Below, one piece after another: positions 50,703 through 61,277 of a DNA stretch of 64,000 nt. The stretch spans positions 186,001 to 250,000 of the forward strand of contig JARVLF010000014.1 of assembly GCA_030849465.1 (NCBI GenBank), read 5' to 3'. The position numbers were made by a program, and so were the translations under genes. Position 1 is the stretch's first letter, and the number at the start of each line of letters is the position of its first letter. The notes under the pieces were generated by a model, which saw nothing but the letters and a program-made list of their open reading frames with translations, searched no databases and was not told where the DNA came from. This DNA comes from Moesziomyces globuligerus (taxonomy: Eukaryota > Basidiomycota > Ustilaginomycetes > Ustilaginales > Ustilaginaceae).

Positions 50703-52957
50703 TCCATGGTCGGCGATTGAAACCGGAGTCGAAGGCTGTCAGCTGTCACCGTATAGCGGAAGCAACGACGGGAGGGGGGACGCGAGGCAGTGATGCTCTG
50801 GAGGAAGGGCGGCGGTCACCAGCAGGGTCGATCCTTCCGGTTCGCCGACCGTACCGAATCAAAGCGACTGGGCTCTCGAGCCCAAGGAACGGGATGCTCC
50901 TGCATCGGAGCAGAATCGTGGGCCACGGTATGCGTGTGCGTTTGCACTGGATGCTGCGCTGCTTTCAGAAAAGTTCCGAAGGAATGCAGTTCGTCGGAAA
51001 CCCAGGGGAGAACGTGTCGATGCAGCCAAGAAGGGGGGATTGAGCGCAAAGAGTTCGCTGTACCGACCTGCTCGCAGCGACAAGGCGGCGGTGTGCGTTG
51101 TGTCTGAAGGGCATCCAGGAGCTTGCCAAGGGTGAGGGTCGAGAGTGAGCACGTTGCACGAAGCGGAATAGGTGTCCGATGATCTGCGATGCAAAGAAAG
51201 CCAGGGGCCGCGTTCGCAGGCAGAACAAGCTCGAGGCAGGGGTGCGATGCGAGGTGAGCTGGGCTCGTCTACACTCGATCAGGGAGGGCGAGGAGAGGCA
51301 GACGCAGGGATGGAGGTTTGGCATGGACTGAGACCTGGCGCTGTCCGTTTGCGCCACAGCAAGGGGCCGAGCGCAGAGATCGCAGAGCCTTCACCCGAAG
51401 CAGCCGAGCAGATCTGGGCAGGATCCGGCCACCGCAAGCACCAGGTCAAGAGGGCTTTGGTCGCTTTGCAGCTTGCTGCGGGCTGCCGGCATTGTTGGAC
51501 AGGCGAATGGCATACAAAGAGGCGGAGGCGGAAGTGGAAATTGGGTGATCAGCGTTTGGGCCAGGCGAGCGGTGGAAGCGCGTGTGGCTGAGGCACGGAA
51601 GTGCAGGTCGGCTAGCGCTTAGGCCTTGGTGCATGGCGAGGTGCGCTCCTCGGCCAGGAGGCTCCGGCCGCATTCCCAGCATGCACGGCGTTGTCAGGGT
51701 CCAAGTTTGTTAGCGGGTGGTGGCGCGCTCAGGCGAGGAGCCCGTACGCGTCCATGCAGCTGCTCGCACTACCGTCGTCCTCCCGAGCCGCCCCTTCACC
51801 AACCTCGAACTCCTGACCGCCGTCTGGGAGAGAGTGGCGCACTGCCGGCTTCGCCTAGAAGCCGCTCGCAGAGGATCTTGCCTTTGCGCTTTCGAGCCCC
51901 TTGCTCTGACATGCTCGTTCGCCCTGACGCCTGGCATTGCATCATCTGCGTGAGAAAGAATGCAGGCCATCGAAGGCCAAGCGGACGGGCATGCCCGGAA
52001 TAGCAACCAGCTCGGCTCGGCTCAGGCCGTAGGCGGTGCCTGAGCAGTATGCTCGACGTCGCTGCCTCGTGTGCGCTAGGAGCTGCCGGCTTCTCCCTGC
52101 TTTGGAACGCAAAAGCTTTGGATGCGCCGAGCTGCCTCAGCGCTCCGCTAGGGTGTCCAAGCATCATGAGTGCGCTTGGTCCGGAACGCTCCAGCTGCAG
52201 CATGTTCCCACGCTAAGCTCTTGTAGAGCGCAAAGAGGTTGACGCTTGGGCCGTATGCGCCCAGTGCTCAGGCGCATTCGGGTTATGGAGAACAATGCTG
52301 CAGGTTCGTTTGTTAGGCACCGGTGGCAAACGGCAAGCTCCGACCTAGACAGCGAGAGGCTGAGTTGGGCGTGGAGATGGGCAGGAGCCATTGTCTCAGA
52401 CAGGTGATCAGCGGGCTTCAAACTCGGGAGATCAATGAGGAGAATGGAACAGGCGCAGGGCATAGGGCGGTAGAGGCGTAGACGAGCGCCTTGTCTCGGT
52501 CGGAAGAAGATCATGCAGATCATTCAGTACGGCAAGCGAGTCAGAAGACAATGGCTGGGCCAGCTGCTGGGCTCAAGCGAGTAGCCGCCAGGCGCGTTTG
52601 CCGTGGCCAGATGCAAGCCGGGCAGTTGTTGAGGGCGCACTGAGGCGCTCGAGGTTTCAGCGGCAAGGGGGGAGCTGGACGCCGTTGGTGCCTGAGTGAG
52701 CGAGCCAAGAGCAGCTGAGCTGGGTGGGCTTCGATGCATGGTGCCAAGATGCGCTCGACATTGTTGTCGGCAAGGGGGTCAAGGAGCTGCGCACAGGCCG
52801 GGAAAAAAGCGGTTGTGCGAGTGCAGCCTCCGGGTCCAGGTCCCGAGAAATCCGCGCTGTCGGTGAGCACGAGCCACTGCCCTGACAAGCACGAGGCGGA
52901 AGCAAGGGTCGGGACTAGGGCCTCTGTGCGGCGAGGAGGACCGGGCGCGTGTGGCGA

Positions 52958-52985
52958 GTGGTTCGTGGTTCGTGGTTCGTGGTTC
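52958..52985. repeat. GTGGTTC heptamer, 4 copies
   Basis: Four head-to-tail units lie in the interval between REP1 and the ABC transporter. The array has no coding context. Confidence 0.9.
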
Positions 52986-53095
52986 CTGCGCCATGATCGT
53001 ATGCAGCCTGCACTGGATCCACCGCCCACCACCATTTCCTACGCAAGGGGCTTTCCAAGAGCGCGTATCCGAGGTGGACCCCTGGAAGCCACAAT

Positions 53096-53602
53096 TCACA
53101 ATTCGCTCAACTCTCTTTTTTCCACACGGATCCCTTTGCTCGGCGCTCGACCCAAAAAAGATTCTTTTTCCAAAAAATAAAAGTCGCCAGCCTTGCGGTT
53201 CGAGTGTCTGACACAGGACAGATCGACGACGATCGCCGTCTGATCGACAATTGCAGCGACGGCGCCGACTTTATCGAGGTCGTGGATGCAAGGAGGATCC
53301 GCCGCGATTCCCGGAGTCGAGAAAGAGGCGAGGCAGGCGCTTGTCCGCAGGGCTGTTCTAGGTGGACCGATGGACCTGCTTTTTTGTGGTACCATCTCAG
53401 CATTGTTCGAGTAGCCGGTGGACAATGGCGCCGGACCTCGACAGACGGTCGTAATCTCGCGGCTGCGAGAGCATGATGAAGTCGGCAGCCGTCCCTCATG
53501 GTCCGTGGTGCTTCGCAACGCCAAAGATTGCCTGTGGGTGTTCGTGTTTTCTTCCGATAGCGCCCCAAGCGCAACCGCAAGTGCTATCGCCGCTGTAATC
53601 AT
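53096..53602 (-). CDS. Possible small secreted protein (weak)
   Basis: This 168-codon frame begins MITAAIALAVALGALSEENT, which resembles a signal peptide with cleavage near residue 16-20. It continues as a Ser/Thr/Arg-rich chain with five cysteines and no known domain. Small intronless secreted proteins of this size are common among smut effectors. Against it, the codon choice lacks the strong C/G bias of the surrounding genes, no TATA box or leader is evident, and a frame of this length can occur by chance in this genome. I list it as a candidate only. Confidence 0.2.
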   Translation of the reverse strand: MITAAIALAVALGALSEENTNTHRQSLALRSTTDHEGRLPTSSCSRSREITTVCRGPAPLSTGYSNNAEMVPQKSRSIGPPRTALRTSACLASFSTPGIAADPPCIHDLDKVGAVAAIVDQTAIVVDLSCVRHSNRKAGDFYFLEKESFLGRAPSKGIRVEKRELSEL

Positions 53603-54737
53603 CTTCTCACTCTCCTCGTGCTGAGCGAAACACTGAGTCCGGTCACTCGGCCCGACCTTGCCTGTCTCGCACTATTGGGCCAGCGTCCTTCTGAAAGTCG
53701 CACGCGCGATCCGAGCTGCGGCTGAGTCGGAGGGTTGTAGGGGCCCAAGTGTTGCCAGGCTGATCTTGGCGAGCGCCATGACCTCTCGAGCACGTTTGTG
53801 ACACCTGCCAAGGGTTCAGCTACAGCCTCATGTTGGTGGGCAGCATGCGCTCGGGGCCAGGCACCATTTTTGGGTTCGAGCTTCCCGTCGTGCTCGCACC
53901 CGCGACCCAACGCGGACCAAGGGTCCAAGGATGGCGATAACCCCGACATGCGCACAGTCGAGCCCGAGTTCCGACTCTTCAGCCCGCATCTATTGTTGCT
54001 CGAGCCGCTCTGTCCGTCTGACTTCCGCCGCAGGCCCGAGCCTTAACCACCGACTAAGGTACTGAACCCATCATGTGTCGTGATCCTCGGATGAACGATC
54101 CAACTGCGTTCCAGGCGCAGCACTGCGCGACCTAGTGCCGGCTTTAGCGAAGTGTGATGAGTATGCACAGGGCGCTCGCAAGGGTGTGTTGAAAGATGGC
54201 CGTGATGTTGCCACACTGACAATAGAGGATCGCTTCACTTGCTCGCTGCAACGATGTCGAGCGGTGACTGTTCAGGATAGGGCTGATCGGGCTGTTCTCG
54301 ATGGGAGCATCCTGGTACCCCGATCGAGTGGACTTTTTTCTCGCGCTCCTTTTATTGTGCCTTTTTTGGGTTTAGCCAGGATATATTTTAGGAAGGACCG
54401 TCTTGACTTCTACCCCGATGCAACCTCGTACGCCACCAACTGCTAGCAGATTTCGATTTGCAGTAGGATGCATGGGCGAACGTCGACTATGCATCAGATC
54501 CGAGGCTAATCGTCCAAGTCTGCGGAAGGAGTGCTGCCAGCGCGGCACTCGGAGTCGCTGGTGCGCACCTCAGGACGCCTGTCCTGTGGCTTAGATCGGC
54601 GATCGAATGCAAGAGCGCCTCTTTGGCGTGCCACCGATATCGCGCGACTGAGGCACTGAGCCGGGCATTTCGAGTGTGACTCTCTCCGGATGGAAAATTG
54701 GCGGTATTTCCTCCGGATGTGGATCGTGAAAGCGCCC

Positions 54738-54768
54738 GACGCAGGCTCGACGCAGGCTCGACGCAGGC
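54738..54768. repeat. 11-bp repeat cgacgcaggct, about 3 copies
   Basis: Three near-exact 11-bp units lie upstream of the ABC transporter gene, and the last unit diverges at its end. Confidence 0.8.
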
Positions 54769-55183
54769 GCGCGCTGCTGCACGAGCTGCCGATTAACAGC
54801 CGCCCAGCCCCACTCACACTCACACGCTGTGGCTGCTGCCGGCAATCGTTGGCGCAGAGTGCATGTGCCAGACAGAGCAAAGCAAGCTGGATCTACCGGC
54901 CCGACATCAGCCTCGGAGCTCTTGCATCCTTCGCCCACCGTCCAACACCGACCTCGACGGCCACCATCTTGCTCGTCTTCCCCGTCGATCATCACCTCGC
55001 AACGCCTGTTCTGCCCAGGGCCGTCCATTCCTCCTCAACTTCGGCCATCACCTTGGCGCTTCGTGGCCACGGCCCACCTGCCACGCGCACAAGCTCGCGC
55101 GAATCTCTTCCCTCGAGGGCGTTCAAAAGCCAGCAGGCCTCACCTGCCCATCCGTCCAGTCGGCAACCTCACAACGCCACAAC

Positions 55184-57664
55184 ATGGCCGTTCAATCCAA
55201 GCTCCGTCAGGATGCGTCCGCTCACGCGGGCTGGCTCGCCCAACTCCTCTCCCCACGACAGAGGGGCAAGCAGGGCGCAGCACTCGTCGCCCTCCTCGTC
55301 CTCTTCTCGCTCCGCAGGCGTCTCGGCGAGTGGCTTCACCAGCGCAACCTCGGAAAGCTCGCGCACACTCGCACAGGCTCCTCCAACCTCGAGATCGCCG
55401 ACGCGCTCAAGCAGGTCTACCTGCCCAAACCCGACGGATCTCGCGACCTCCTCGTGCCCAACCGCGGCCGCGTCTCCAAGGTGCCCATCAAGCCCACAAA
55501 GACACGCACCTTCGACGCCGACTATGCCGTGTTTCGCAAGCTGCCTCCCACATCCGACACGGGCGCCGCCAACGCCAAGAAGAAGCAACTCAGCGACGAG
55601 GACCGCAAGCGTTCCCAGATCGAGGACGCCAAAGCCATGCGCGCAGAAGGCGGCGCAGCAGCCGCCACCGCAAAGAAGGTCGGCGTCAACAAGGAGTTCT
55701 TCCGTCAGCTCAAGGCCATCTTCCGCATCCTCATCCCACGCAGGAACAGCAAAGAGGTCTTCATCTTCCTCCTCCACACCTCCTTCCTCGTCCTCCGCAC
55801 CTACCTCTCCATGCTCGTCGCGCGCCTTGACGGCGTCATCGTCCGCGACCTCGTCTCCGCAAATGGCCGCGGCTTCTTGAGAGGCCTCGGCCTCTGGTTC
55901 CTGCTCGGTATCCCTTCCACATACACAAACTCGATGATCCGCTTCCTCCAGTCCAAGCTCGCCATCGGCTTCCGCACCCGCCTCACCCGATACGTACACG
56001 ACCTCTACCTCAACGACAAAGCCAACTTCTACCGCATCGTCAACCTCGACGGTCGCCTCGATGCCGCGGACCAGTACATCACCACAGACATTGCACGCTT
56101 CTGCGAGACGCTCGCCGCCCTCTACTCGAACGTCTCCAAGCCCGTGCTGGATCTCGTCATCTTCAACTACGCGCTCAGCCGGTCCCTCGGTCCCATGGGC
56201 GTCCTCGGCCTTGCCTCCAACTACCTCTTCACCGGCTGGATCCTGAGACAGGTCACGCCCGCCTTTGGCAAGCTGGCTGCCATCGAAGCCAAGCTAGAGG
56301 GCGACTTCCGCTCGGCTCACAGCAGGCTCATCACAAACGCCGAGGAGATCGCCTTTTACAATGGCGCCTCGATCGAGGCCGGCATTTTGAACCGCGCCTA
56401 CATCCGTCTCGTTCGACACATCAACAGCATCTTCAAGATCCGCGTCGCCTTCAACATGACCGAGGACTTTGTGCTCAAGTACGCCTGGTCCGCCGCAGGA
56501 TACGTCATCATTGCTGCGCCCTTCCTCTTCGGCCAGAAGCAGCCCCGACCCGAACATGCAGAGAGCTCGGCAGCGTCCGCCGCCACGCCGCCCAAGAGGG
56601 AGGTCGTGGACAGCACCGTCGCGTCCAAGACCGAGTCGTACATCTCGAACCGTCGTCTGCTCCTCTCGCTCGCCGATGCAGGCAGCCGTCTGATGTACAG
56701 CTACAAGGAGCTGGCCGAGCTGGCCGGCTTCACGAGCCGGGTCTACACGCTCATCTCGACGCTGCACCTCCTCAACAAGGAGCAGTACCAGTCCATGCCG
56801 CGTCCAGCCGATCTGGCCGCGGACAAGCCCTTCTACGACCTGGGCCGCATCGAAGGCGAGGTGGTCGTGGGCAGCGATTCGGTCGCCTTCGACAAGGTTC
56901 CGATCGTCGCACCTGCGCCGGGCCTCGAGCGCGGCGGCGAGGAGCTGGTGCGCGACCTCACACTGCGCGTCAAGCCAGGCGAGCATGTGCTCATCACCGG
57001 ACCCAACGGCGTGGGCAAGACCGCCATCGCACGTGTGGTCGCTGGTCTGTGGCCCGTGTTCCAGGGTCGTCTGGAGCGGCCCTCGATCAACGACATCATG
57101 TTCCTGCCGCAGCGACCCTACCTCTCGGTGGGCAGTCTGCGCGAGCAGGTCATCTACCCGTACACCTATCCGGAGCACGTGGCGAGTGGCAAGACGGACG
57201 AAGACCTGCTGCAAATCCTCAAGGATGTGCATCTGGCCTACCTGCCGACGCGCGAGGGCGGATGGGAGACGCGCAAGGAGTGGAAGGACGTGCTCTCGGG
57301 TGGCGAGAAGCAGCGCATGGGCATGGCGCGTCTGCTCTACCACCAGCCTCGCTTCGGCATCCTGGACGAATGCACGAGCGCCGTCTCGACCGACGTCGAG
57401 GGTCTGATGTATGCCAAGGCCAAGGAGCTCGGCATCACGCTCATCACCATCTCGCATCGACCGTCGCTGTTCAAGTACCACGAGGTGCTCCTCCGACTCA
57501 CGGGCGAGGACGGCAACTGGGAGACCGACTACATCGGCGCCGAGACCGAGCAGCTCAGCCTGGAAAACGAGATTGAAGACCTGGAGCGAAAGATGGCCGA
57601 CGTCGACGGATGGAAGAGCCGCATCGGCGAGATTCAAAAGGAGCTCTCTCTGAGCAACAGCTAA
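55184..57664 (+). CDS. Peroxisomal ABC half-transporter, subfamily D (PXA/ALDP-like)
   Basis: The 826-residue protein has an N-terminal hydrophobic stretch (GAALVALLVLFSL), a linker, and a membrane domain beginning near residue 170 (VFIFLLHTSFLVLRTYLS). It also has the ABCD-specific EAA-like loop NAEEIAFYNG and one nucleotide-binding domain. The latter includes Walker A GPNGVGKT at about 606-613, LSGGEKQRM at about 704, and Walker B with D-loop GILDECTSAVS. Single NBD plus a C-terminal coil (LSLENEIEDLERKMADVDGW) marks a half-transporter that must dimerise, as Pxa1/Pxa2 do to import fatty acyl-CoA into peroxisomes. I cannot tell Pxa1 from Pxa2. The ATG at 55184 gives MAVQSKLRQD. The gene is intronless. 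Confidence 0.92.
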   Translation: MAVQSKLRQDASAHAGWLAQLLSPRQRGKQGAALVALLVLFSLRRRLGEWLHQRNLGKLAHTRTGSSNLEIADALKQVYLPKPDGSRDLLVPNRGRVSKVPIKPTKTRTFDADYAVFRKLPPTSDTGAANAKKKQLSDEDRKRSQIEDAKAMRAEGGAAAATAKKVGVNKEFFRQLKAIFRILIPRRNSKEVFIFLLHTSFLVLRTYLSMLVARLDGVIVRDLVSANGRGFLRGLGLWFLLGIPSTYTNSMIRFLQSKLAIGFRTRLTRYVHDLYLNDKANFYRIVNLDGRLDAADQYITTDIARFCETLAALYSNVSKPVLDLVIFNYALSRSLGPMGVLGLASNYLFTGWILRQVTPAFGKLAAIEAKLEGDFRSAHSRLITNAEEIAFYNGASIEAGILNRAYIRLVRHINSIFKIRVAFNMTEDFVLKYAWSAAGYVIIAAPFLFGQKQPRPEHAESSAASAATPPKREVVDSTVASKTESYISNRRLLLSLADAGSRLMYSYKELAELAGFTSRVYTLISTLHLLNKEQYQSMPRPADLAADKPFYDLGRIEGEVVVGSDSVAFDKVPIVAPAPGLERGGEELVRDLTLRVKPGEHVLITGPNGVGKTAIARVVAGLWPVFQGRLERPSINDIMFLPQRPYLSVGSLREQVIYPYTYPEHVASGKTDEDLLQILKDVHLAYLPTREGGWETRKEWKDVLSGGEKQRMGMARLLYHQPRFGILDECTSAVSTDVEGLMYAKAKELGITLITISHRPSLFKYHEVLLRLTGEDGNWETDYIGAETEQLSLENEIEDLERKMADVDGWKSRIGEIQKELSLSNS

Positions 57665-57743
57665 TCCCCCGACCGCCCACTGCACTGCTGCGGGACGGAA
57701 GAAATCAAATCATATGACGGTTCCCATCCGTTTGCGCCTGTGC

Positions 57744-58672
57744 TCATTGTCTGCTAATGTTGATGACGGCCCAATGACAAGAGCCGGCGCGGTCGGCGTT
57801 CCAACGATCTAGGCCGCGGGCTCCTGCGCCTGAGAGCTCGATCTGTATCTTGACAGGCGCTGGCTCGCTGTGAGGCAATGTCGGGCAAGGCTCGAGGCGG
57901 ATGGTCCACTCCATCCAGGCTGCAGGGCCTGCCCGACCTCCCGCTCCACCACCCTTTCGGTGTGGCTCGCCGAAGGCAGAGACAAGATCCTTGCCGGTCG
58001 AGTTCAGCGTGATCGAAGCCTTGGACGTTCCCTTTTCAGGAGAGGCAGGTTTCACCTCGATGGGAAGAGCGGGGAAGCAAGTCCAGGTGCGGTCGTCCCT
58101 AGCCGAGTAGATGTCGATGGCCGCCAGACGGAGGTCTTGCGCCCCGCATTTGGAAGCCTCTTTGGCCGCCGAAGCAGGTTCGTCTGATAGCCGTAGCGCC
58201 AAAGACGTCAAGACAGGATACGTCAGCTCCGAGTACAATGAAGGTGGGTCGCGGGGACCGGTCGTAGCTTACACTGAACACTGAGTCCTAAGGAGCGATA
58301 GTTGTGGTAGACGACATCCGAGTAAGCCTTGATTTCCGGCGCTGGCAGCTCGGGAAGCTGGTCGGATACGATGCGCTCAAGCAGAGCAAGGACGGAAGCT
58401 TGACCGGGGCTTTGGCCGAGGCACTCTGCCAGCTCCAGCAGCCTTGTCATTCTTGACGGCTCGAAGGACGGGTGACTAGACCATGATGGGTGTAAAGAGC
58501 CAAGTTGAACATCTGCCGAATCGCGTTCAGGGTCCAACAAGGCTTGAGGCGTGAATTTGTGGAGGATGCGTTCGGCTAGGCCCGTCGACAGGCCGAGACC
58601 CGAGTTGGCGTATGTGTCGCACACATGCATGTTGCCTTCCTCGCCGCTTCTCTTTGCTCCAATCGAAATCAT
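57744..58672 (-). CDS. Unrecognised protein, two exons
   Basis: Exons on the minus strand are 58672-58273 and 58183-57744, encoding 279 residues if translation starts at 58672 (58630 is an alternative). The 89-bp intron starts GTAAGC and ends TATCAG. This acceptor was chosen because it keeps the long second frame open and gives an intron of normal size. The nearer AG at about 58230 would give a 45-bp intron and a wrong frame. Visible segments are GLSTGLAERILHKFTPQALL, a helical part (MTRLLELAECLGQSPGQ), IKAYSDVVYHNYRSLGLSVQ joined to YEP, LRLAAIDIYSA, and DLVSAFGEPHRKGGGAG followed by AAWMEWTI. The NYRSLGLS and FGEPxRKGGG phrases look like conserved motifs, but I cannot name the family. It is divergent from the clathrin-motif gene. 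Confidence 0.7.
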
Positions 58673-58824
58673 CCTCCCGTCCCTCGTTCCGCTATCTGCA
58701 GCTCGCAGCTCCAAGTGAAGGAGTGGCTGCCTCTACCTGCACGCCATTCCTCGCCTTGCATCTGGGACCAGGCCCAGACCAAGCTCGCCTGCACACCGCC
58801 CGACTTCGGCCGGACCAGAACGAG
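58673..58824. promoter_or_regulatory. Short divergent spacer between two uncharacterised genes
   Basis: Only 152 bp separate the two start codons, so the two genes probably share a promoter. I see no TATA box or repeat. Confidence 0.4.
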
Positions 58825-61110
58825 ATGGACGCTTGGTCCAGTCCATGGAACGACGAGGATGGCGATCGACCTAAGCCATCAGGACACTCCAGTGGCGATC
58901 AAACTACAGGCGTCTCTGGTGCGCCATCCTCTCTCGCCCTACCTTCCCTTCCGTCTTTCGACGCGGCGGATCCTTGGTCTGCTGATGTGACGACTCCGCA
59001 ACCGACGAAGCCAGACGATCTCTCGCTAAATCAAACACGCTTCGATCAAGGACACGCTCAGGACAGCAGCTTGAGCGAGTACACTGCCTCCGCGATCTCC
59101 TTGCCTCCCGTGTCCGCGTGGGCCGACGAGGCGTTCACGGCTAGCAACACCGCCGACCTCCCAAACGCTTTGTCAGGTTCAGACGCAGAGCGTTTGCCCG
59201 ATCAAGACACAAGTCCTGCCGACACAGAGGAACGAGAAGGCGCCTCACACGATCCATGGGCTGTGAGCTCTTCCAGTGACTGGGGAGCCGTTGAGCCGGC
59301 CACTTCGGCTGCTGCTGCCACCCTCGCGCACTCTGGCTTTGATTCGCATGAGTGGGGCCCAACCTCAGCAGCCCTCGGTGAGAGCGATGGCTTGGAAGCT
59401 CGCTTCTCCTCAGCGCATCTCAACGACACAGATTCCCACGCGAGTCCCTTTGCCCGGAGCGTTGAAACAGCAGGTGCAGATGTCGGTGAGGAGAAGGCGG
59501 CGACCAACCTTGATGTCTGGGCGGCAGAGGCGTCATCGCGAGAGCAAAAGGCGCGGCATCTCGATCGCGACGAGATCGACCAACTCAAGTCGGACGCCCG
59601 GAAGCTCATCGCCAGCATCAGCACAGACAGCGAGACGCAGGCGAGCTTTGCGAGCCCAAGCTTCAGCCAGGGTGGATGGACGGATCTCTTCGGCAGCCAA
59701 GGCTCGCAACGCGACAAGCTGCATCACCTGCAGACACCGCCCTCGGCACTTCGGTCCTCGAGCGGAGCGCTGCGCCTCGAGGTGATGCAGTCCAGCCCGA
59801 CAACGCTCACGCAGGTGCGCAGCTCGATCGCCAGGACCGAGAATCGGGGCATCAAGCTCGTCGCTCCGGATCACAACGCAAGCTGGCAGAGGGGCGCGCG
59901 TCCGATCACGAAAGCGGGCTGGCTGCCGGTTATGCTGTCCGAAGATGCCGATGGCGTCGCATCGAACCAGACTCCTGGAATGTCGTCAGAAAGCGCTCAA
60001 CCCCGAACCTCGGGACCTGGTTGGACGCAGACATCCAACAGCGACTCTCGTTCGGCCTCGGGATCAAGCTTTTTGGCTTCCTTCTTCAAGGGTCGTCAGA
60101 CAGGCATGAACGCTGCAGGCTCGCCCGATTTGAAGCAAACACAAACGGTCGAAGCCCCGTCGAGCGACGCGAGAAGCTCGACAAGCTCGATCCGCGGAGC
60201 GACATCGGCTTCCGCAACTGCGAACTACGATCCGTATCAGGACGACGCGGGAAGCAGATACACCGACGATCCGACAGGTCCCGATCTCTTGTCGCTCGAC
60301 ACACCCGCTGCGCCTGGCCCGAGTACAAGCTCGGCGACTGCAGCTCCTGCAGCGCAAGCCCAGGGCCCGGGTCTGCTGAACAGATGGCGAAACAGTGGCT
60401 TCTTCAAGTCGTCTGCCAAGAAATCGCATCCCAGCTGGGCGTCTGCCTCTCTGAAGGGCGACGATCTGGCCTGGCTCGACGATCAGGAGAGCACCGATAG
60501 CGCTGCGCAAACGTACGGCTATGGCTACGACGAGGTGGGCGAAGACTCGTTCGACACATTTCAGAACCGCAAGGCGATGCCACCACCTTCGCTGGAGCGG
60601 TCGCACGCTTCGCCACCGCCACCCGATCCGTTTGATGCTCTGTTCGGCCCGACGGCACCAGCGGATGGTGGCTCGTCTGCGAGCCCAGCTGCGCCGTCGT
60701 CGGCACGGTCGAGCTCGTCTGCACATCGAGCCAGCGGAGAGGGAGGTATGATGACCATCAGCACCAATCTGGGCCGGGCTAGCAGCCTGGCGCGCAAGGG
60801 CGCGACTTCCCCCTTGCAACCTCCGCCGCCCTCGCAGAACAAGAGGATGTCGATCCAACCTCCGCCCCGCGTCAGCACGGCTTCGCCCCGCATCCCAGCT
60901 CCGGTCCAGAGTGCTGCACAGCAACAAAGCGCGAGAGCAGCCTCGGATCCCTTTGCTGATTTCCTCAGTGAGGCGCCGCCCAAGCCGAGCGCAGGCGCAA
61001 AGACCGTCACCACCCAGCCGCTCGCAGCCTCGGCAGTCAAGGGTGCTGCCAAAGGCAATGGCAGCGGCGCGTTGACGGCAGACGATCTCCTCTTCTTCGA
61101 CAATCTCTGA
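58825..61110 (+). CDS. Disordered protein with clathrin-box and DPF/DPW motifs
   Basis: The 761-residue protein begins MDAWSSPWNDEDGD and is mostly Ser/Ala/Pro-rich. It carries several short adaptor-type motifs: DPW in the first 140 residues, LFG-type motifs, DPFDALFG at about 601, DPFADFL at about 708, and two clathrin-box-like sequences, LLSLD at 488-492 and LLFFD at 755-759 near the very C terminus. One more conserved-looking block lies near residues 245-370 (DEIDQLKSDARKLIASIS; LRLEVMQSSPTTLTQVRSSI; PITKAGWLPVM). I do not recognise a named family. The motifs suggest an accessory protein of clathrin/AP-mediated transport, which is inference. The ATG at 58825 starts the DAWSSPW segment. Confidence 0.8.
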   Translation: MDAWSSPWNDEDGDRPKPSGHSSGDQTTGVSGAPSSLALPSLPSFDAADPWSADVTTPQPTKPDDLSLNQTRFDQGHAQDSSLSEYTASAISLPPVSAWADEAFTASNTADLPNALSGSDAERLPDQDTSPADTEEREGASHDPWAVSSSSDWGAVEPATSAAAATLAHSGFDSHEWGPTSAALGESDGLEARFSSAHLNDTDSHASPFARSVETAGADVGEEKAATNLDVWAAEASSREQKARHLDRDEIDQLKSDARKLIASISTDSETQASFASPSFSQGGWTDLFGSQGSQRDKLHHLQTPPSALRSSSGALRLEVMQSSPTTLTQVRSSIARTENRGIKLVAPDHNASWQRGARPITKAGWLPVMLSEDADGVASNQTPGMSSESAQPRTSGPGWTQTSNSDSRSASGSSFLASFFKGRQTGMNAAGSPDLKQTQTVEAPSSDARSSTSSIRGATSASATANYDPYQDDAGSRYTDDPTGPDLLSLDTPAAPGPSTSSATAAPAAQAQGPGLLNRWRNSGFFKSSAKKSHPSWASASLKGDDLAWLDDQESTDSAAQTYGYGYDEVGEDSFDTFQNRKAMPPPSLERSHASPPPPDPFDALFGPTAPADGGSSASPAAPSSARSSSSAHRASGEGGMMTISTNLGRASSLARKGATSPLQPPPPSQNKRMSIQPPPRVSTASPRIPAPVQSAAQQQSARAASDPFADFLSEAPPKPSAGAKTVTTQPLAASAVKGAAKGNGSGALTADDLLFFDNL

Positions 61111-61277
61111 CCCATGTGCACATCCGCTCTTGCCGCTGCAATGCTGAGCTGAGAGACATGTGCCCAATCCATCGTGGACCTGTTTCCTGGGACCTTTGGT
61201 CGAAATCACGGAGCCATCGCAACTCGATCACAGCGACTTGATCATGAGGGGTTTGAAATTGAAGTTGGTATCTGTGA

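Larger units (their letters stand above)
50458..55183. other. Gene-poor interval of about 4.7 kb between REP1 and the ABC transporter
   Basis: The first 250 bp hold the REP1 leader (CT-rich on its strand) and a TATA-like box. The rest contains only short frames without recognisable domains and with weaker codon bias than neighbouring genes. A possible small secreted protein on the minus strand (53096-53602) is listed separately. Short repeats are GTGGTTC x4 (52958-52985) and an 11-bp cgacgcaggct x3 (54738-54768). The last 350 bp before 55184 are in frame with the transporter but read as Arg/Pro/Ser-rich noise. Confidence 0.5.

Noticed and set aside
58184..58272. Use of the nearer AG (about 58230) as acceptor in the unrecognised two-exon gene
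   Set aside because: It would give an intron of about 45 bp, shorter than all others here, and shift into a frame that loses the conserved-looking second half.
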